Program-made: the position numbers and the translations under genes
NCBI GenBank assembly: GCA_964617665.1
Contig: CAZUAH010000518.1
Span: forward strand, 1-9,801
Reading direction: 5' to 3'
Source: JADHUC01 sp964617665
Lineage (GTDB): Bacteria > Planctomycetota > Planctomycetia > Pirellulales > Pirellulaceae
DNA: 9,801 bases
Part shown: positions 7,173-9,801 of the stretch, piece after piece
How positions within the stretch are numbered: the stretch's first letter is position 1
Layout: the number at the start of each line of letters is the position of its first letter
The notes under the pieces: generated by a model
Told to the model about the DNA's origin: nothing
Database searches by the model: none
What the model saw: the letters and a program-made list of their open reading frames with translations, nothing else

Positions 7173-7320
7173 GTAGGTCATGCTCCGCATGACGGAATAC
7201 GCGTTGTCGCGCCGATTGCGTTCACGGGGCTTCCCGGTTTGGCAGTGCCCGAGCTTGACGGAAACGGACGGGCGATGCCCCAAATGCCAGGCACATTCCG
7301 TCAGGCACAGCCTGACCTAC
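7173..7320. repeat. REP-pair-like element, GTAGGTCA family
   Basis: A 26-base unit at 7173-7198 and an inverted copy at 7295-7320 match at 22 of 26 positions. Each unit has its own 7-bp hairpin: gtcatgc/gcatgac with loop tcc, and gtcaggc/gcctgac with loop aca. One stem pair is T-A in the first copy and G-C in the second, a compensatory change that keeps pairing. The 96 bases between them contain further partial inverted repeats (for example gcccg/cgggc). Confidence 0.75.
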
Positions 7321-7336
7321 GGCCGCTCGCTATCTT

Positions 7337-7568
7337 GACGCTGAAAGCGTCGCACATCATAGCCCAGGGTAAGCGCGGGCGGCGCAGCCGTCGAGCGCCA
7401 CCCTGGGTAAGGAAAAGGAAACGAACATCAACCCTGAAAGGGTTGTACAAAGCGATGACCATTGTGGAACCGTTTCAGGGTTCGGAGGATTCAATTGATC
7501 GGATACCCAGGGTGGCGTCCGCCTGCGTCGGACTGACCCTGGGCTACGGTGTTCAACCGCTTCGCGGT
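7337..7568. repeat. REP-pair-like element, TAGCCCAGGGT family
   Basis: Block 7360-7409 begins tagcccagggt and ends accctgggta. Block 7504-7546 is an inverted relative, beginning tacccagggt and ending accctgggcta. A hairpin flanks each outer side: gacgct-gaa-agcgtc at 7337-7351 and accgc-ttc-gcggt at 7556-7568. Inside, caaccct-gaa-agggttg at 7429-7445 forms another, and aaccctgaaa (7430-7439) is inverted at tttcagggtt (7473-7482). The layout suggests a non-autonomous nested palindromic element of about 230 bp. Confidence 0.75.
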
Positions 7569-7613
7569 AATGAACCACGCCGACGACCGAAGTCGAGTAG
7601 CCCGCTGTTCCAG

Positions 7614-7689
7614 GTAGGTCCCGGCTGCCGGACGGGACCTCTTGCCGCGTTGTATTCCGCTCAGGTCCCGCTCGGCAAGCGGGACCTAC
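7614..7689. repeat. REP-pair-like element, GTAGGTCCCG family, at the 3' end of the leucine-rich-repeat gene
   Basis: Two hairpins lie in tandem: aggtcccg/cgggacct (7616-7623 and 7633-7640) and aggtcccgct/agcgggacct (7663-7672 and 7678-7687). The outer ends gtaggtcccg (7614-7623) and cgggacctac (7680-7689) also form a perfect 10-bp inverted repeat. The element ends six bases from the stop codon of the minus-strand gene, so its transcript may end in, or be protected by, this structure. Confidence 0.75.
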
Positions 7690-7695
7690 TACGCC

Positions 7696-8724
7696 CTATC
7701 GCTCCGCATTGGATAGTCGCTTGGCCGCGTCTTTCATCTCCTTCACTGTCTTGGAAAACTCCTTGTTTCCGCTCTCCGCAATCAGGTCAGCGAACTGGTC
7801 GTAGGCCTGGGCCGCCAACTCCAGATTGCGGCAAGTCTCCAGCGCCTGGGCAGCCGACCTGGCCAAATCCACATCCAGCGATTCGAGCTGCCTTTCCAGT
7901 TTTGCTTTCAGGAACGTCTTGACGAACTCGACCGTTTCTCCTTGCTGCTGGCGATCCGTTTGAGGGATGTCCGTAATACGAATTTCCAGCAGGGCGCGAA
8001 GGGCCGTCTGGCATGGCTTGGACCACGGGTCTTTGTCCTGCGCGAGTATTCTCTGTGCCGCCAGCTTGAGCGCTGCCTGCGCCTTGCTCTGATATTCGGC
8101 GCGCTCTTGCGGCGTAGCTGGACGAAACTGTTTGAGATTCTCGATGAACTGCAACAATTCGTCGACGCCGCCTTCCGGCACGTCATAAATCGGCCACCGG
8201 ATCTGACAATCCGGCAAAGCCTTGCGAAGGTCGGTCACTCCGGTAGCTGTCACTCGTGTATTCTCAAGCTCGAGGATCTGCAGGTTTGTCAGCCCGCTAA
8301 GGTGCTCCAGGCCGGCGTCGGTCACTTGTGTATTATTGAGGAAGAGAAGCCGCAGATTGGTTAGCCCGCGAAGGTGCTCAAGGCCAGCGTCAGTCACTTG
8401 TGTATTGCCAAGAAACAGTCTGTGCAGGTTTGTCAGCCCGCGAAGGTGCTCAAGGCCAACCTCGGTCACTTGTTCATTGCCAATGCCGAGACCCTGCAGA
8501 TTGGTCAGCCCGCTAAGGTGCTTCAGGCCAGCATCGGTCACTTGTGTATGGCCAAGGCTGAGATACTGCAGATTGGTCAGCCCTTTAATGTGTTCTAGGC
8601 CGGCGTCGCTAATGCTACTCTTTCCCAGGCTGAGCCTTCGCAGCGCACCAAGGCCCTTCAGGTGCACCAAGCCGGTGCCGTCGATTGGCATACTATAAAG
8701 CTCCAGTGTTTGGAGTTTGACCAA
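7696..8724 (-). CDS. leucine-rich-repeat protein, C-terminal fragment after a frameshift
   Basis: This frame continues the upstream leucine-rich-repeat gene after a -1 frameshift at 8726-8730. Its apparent first codon is a TTG (8722-8724) inside a repeat (L-V-K-L-Q-T-L), not a credible start. An ATG at 8689-8691 with GGAG nine bases upstream could in principle allow re-initiation. Residues 1-168 hold seven 24-residue repeats with the pattern NTQVTDAGLEHL. The run is capped by LRKALPDCQIRW (about 166-177). Residues 185-342 are helical (ELLQFIENLKQF, AYDQFADLIAESGN) and recall the helical region before thioredoxin domains in planctomycete redoxins, though no thioredoxin domain follows. A protein-binding role is inferred. 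Confidence 0.75.
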   Translation of the reverse strand: MVKLQTLELYSMPIDGTGLVHLKGLGALRRLSLGKSSISDAGLEHIKGLTNLQYLSLGHTQVTDAGLKHLSGLTNLQGLGIGNEQVTEVGLEHLRGLTNLHRLFLGNTQVTDAGLEHLRGLTNLRLLFLNNTQVTDAGLEHLSGLTNLQILELENTRVTATGVTDLRKALPDCQIRWPIYDVPEGGVDELLQFIENLKQFRPATPQERAEYQSKAQAALKLAAQRILAQDKDPWSKPCQTALRALLEIRITDIPQTDRQQQGETVEFVKTFLKAKLERQLESLDVDLARSAAQALETCRNLELAAQAYDQFADLIAESGNKEFSKTVKEMKDAAKRLSNAER

Positions 8725-8939
8725 ACCCCCAAATGCTCCAAGCCTGCATCCGTGACTTGCCTCTCACCGAGACGCAAGAACCGTAGCTCGGTAAGGGATG
8801 CCAAGTGCTTTAAGCCCGCGTCAGTGACCCTGTTCCGGTTGAGCATAAGGTAGTGAAGATCGTTTAGGGTCGCCAGGTGCTTCAAGTCCGCGTCAGCCAC
8901 ATCGCAGCGCCTCACGTCGAGAAGGCACGTGTTAGTCAA
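8221..8939 (-). repeat. tandem array of 72-bp coding repeats (ten leucine-rich repeats)
   Basis: Ten consecutive 24-residue leucine-rich repeats are encoded from L-T-N-T at 8939 down to the last repeat at 8221. They span 719 bases, one short of 10 x 72. Conserved DNA motifs such as the one encoding LTNLQ and VTDAGLEHL recur at 72-base steps, so the array is prone to unequal recombination. Confidence 0.85.
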
Positions 8940-9801
8940 CACGCTTAAACGTTGCAGGTGGTTGGCCAGGTTTCTCTTGCGGTCAAGAGAGCACAGAAGT
9001 GCTGGTCTGCCTGCGCCTCGGTCAATGGGCACGATTTCGCCCCCTAACAAGCAAAGCTCTGCGATAGCCGCGTTTTCGTCCGCGGTCAACTTGGCGTTTG
9101 AGGGTGGCTTCTGACGCACTCTGCTCGCCAACTCGATCAAACACTCCGGCAGGGCCTTTTGAAGTTCCATCACTCCAGCGACACTCACTTGTGTATTCTC
9201 AAGCCTGAGGGTTTGTAGGTTTGTCAGCCCGCTAAGGTGCTTCAAGCCGGCATCAGACACCGAGGTGCCGCTGAGGTTTAGGAATTGGAGTTCGTTTAGG
9301 TTTGCCAAGTGTTCCAGGTCCGCGTCAGCCAAGCCGGAACGTCTCAGATCGAGAAAACACATGCTGGTCAGTGTGCTTACATCCTGAAGGAAACGCCTGG
9401 CCAGGCTTCTCCGACGAGCGTAAAAAAAGGCCACTAAGGCTGGTTTAGGTGCATCGCGATCAATGAGCAGGATGTCGCCCCGAAGTGCGACAGCCGCCTG
9501 TTCCTCCGCGGACAATTTCGCGGACAACTCAGCGGTTGTCAGTGGTTGCCTTTCCGGCACGAACGTAACACAGACGCGCCTACCGTCCTTCGATGTCAGA
9601 TTGAACTTCATCGTTTCGGTAGCGAAGCCTGCTTTGCGGAGCGTCAAGATTTGCTTACCACGTTCGACCGTGATGCGAATCTCTTGACCATCGTTCGGGT
9701 CGGTGATGGTGATCTCTTTGTCTTCGGATACATTGACCTCGACCGGTTTCTCCGATTCCCCAATCTCTAAGATCACGGTGTCTAGCTTGGGCGGAGCCAC
9801 G
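8658..9801 (-). CDS. leucine-rich-repeat protein, N-terminal part (5' end outside window, frameshifted 3' end)
   Basis: The frame enters from the window edge; the first apparent start (GTG 9798-9800) is probably an internal Val. Counting from it, residues 5-85 are beta-rich, with ITITDPNDGQEIRITVERGK and TLRKAGFATETMKFNL. They resemble the PEGA-like region after Ser/Thr kinase domains in planctomycetes, so an upstream kinase is possible. A duplicated module follows at about 91-226 and 238-357. Each copy has an L-(S/T)-A-(E/D)-E helix, an I-D-R-x-A segment, an R-x-R/K-x-L-A helix and repeats starting L-D-(L/V)-R-R. The first array of three repeats is capped by LQKALPECLIEL. After G358 the reading frame is lost: the last 22 residues (VWSNSKHWSF onward) are out of frame. 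The in-window gene would be about 701 residues if repaired. Confidence 0.75.
   Translation of the reverse strand, partial: VAPPKLDTVILEIGESEKPVEVNVSEDKEITITDPNDGQEIRITVERGKQILTLRKAGFATETMKFNLTSKDGRRVCVTFVPERQPLTTAELSAKLSAEEQAAVALRGDILLIDRDAPKPALVAFFYARRRSLARRFLQDVSTLTSMCFLDLRRSGLADADLEHLANLNELQFLNLSGTSVSDAGLKHLSGLTNLQTLRLENTQVSVAGVMELQKALPECLIELASRVRQKPPSNAKLTADENAAIAELCLLGGEIVPIDRGAGRPALLCSLDRKRNLANHLQRLSVLTNTCLLDVRRCDVADADLKHLATLNDLHYLMLNRNRVTDAGLKHLASLTELRFLRLGERQVTDAGLEHLGVWSNSKHWSFIVCQSTAPAWCT
8726..8730 (-). other. frameshift site in a G5 run
   Basis: On the minus strand the sequence is TTTGGGGGTTT. Adding one G changes L-G-V-W-S-N-S to L-G-G-L-V-K-L-Q-T-L, which restores the leucine-rich-repeat pattern exactly and joins both fragments. 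The homopolymer makes either a real slip mutation or a sequencing or assembly error likely. Confidence 0.85.

Larger units (their letters stand above)
7039..7695. other. 657-bp gene-free stretch packed with palindromes
   Basis: Between the propeller gene and the convergent leucine-rich-repeat gene I find no supported gene, only hairpins and paired palindromic repeats, listed separately. Open frames that cross it change register with the repeats, run into antisense of the repeat gene and match no family I recognise. Confidence 0.7.

Noticed and set aside
7239..7922. A 227-residue plus-strand open frame across the repeats
   Set aside because: It consists of translated palindromic repeats followed by antisense of the leucine-rich-repeat gene, with no family resemblance and no ribosome site.
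8658..8730. Programmed -1 frameshift joining the two repeat-protein frames
   Set aside because: There is a G5 run but no evident downstream pseudoknot or upstream Shine-Dalgarno-like stimulator, and a simple one-base loss explains the 719-base array.
8221..8939. Regular 72-base repeats as a CRISPR array
   Set aside because: The repeats are contiguous, degenerate, keep codon phase and encode leucine-rich repeats; there are no spacers.

Overview
The window looks like a chromosomal stretch from a planctomycete (Pirellulales-like). This is inferred from gene content: an aldo/keto reductase tail, a DUF4105 membrane protein, a secreted DUF2961/GH172-type protein, an exported methyltransferase-fold plus PQQ-type beta-propeller fusion, and a large 24-residue leucine-rich-repeat protein. 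It is also inferred from the dense short palindromic and heptanucleotide repeats that invade both intergenic DNA and coding frames. There are no RNA genes, CRISPR arrays, complete transposons or phage genes.

Layout. Positions 1-401 (+) hold the 3' end of an aldo/keto reductase, followed after 43 bp by a DUF4105 (Lnb-type) membrane protein (445-1446, +). This gene converges, with a 15-bp gap, on a secreted DUF2961 protein (1462-3558, -). A 168-bp divergent promoter region (3559-3726) separates it from an 1103-residue exported protein (3727-7038, +) with an N-terminal SAM-methyltransferase-like fold and two PQQ/BamB-like propeller regions. A 657-bp gene-free stretch (7039-7695) is packed with paired palindromes. 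The rest (7696-9801, -) is one leucine-rich-repeat gene running off the window edge. It is broken by a -1 frameshift in a G5 run at 8726-8730, so it reads as two overlapping open frames.

Function. The divergent pair of secreted proteins (a putative furanoside-active glycoside hydrolase-like protein and a propeller protein) suggests extracytoplasmic carbohydrate handling, possibly under shared control through a palindrome between them. The leucine-rich-repeat protein has, upstream of its repeats, a beta-rich segment like the one that follows Ser/Thr kinases in planctomycetes, and downstream a helical domain. It may be the C-terminal part of a signalling protein.

I see no clearly new defence or metabolic system. 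The most notable signals are repeats domesticated in coding sequence. A long palindrome is read through inside the signal peptide of the DUF2961 protein. Three heptanucleotide repeat tracts, two of them mutually inverted, are read through in the propeller protein. Four different REP-pair-like elements or clusters are packed between two genes, one pair showing a compensatory stem change. The leucine-rich-repeat frameshift is supported by exact repeat arithmetic.
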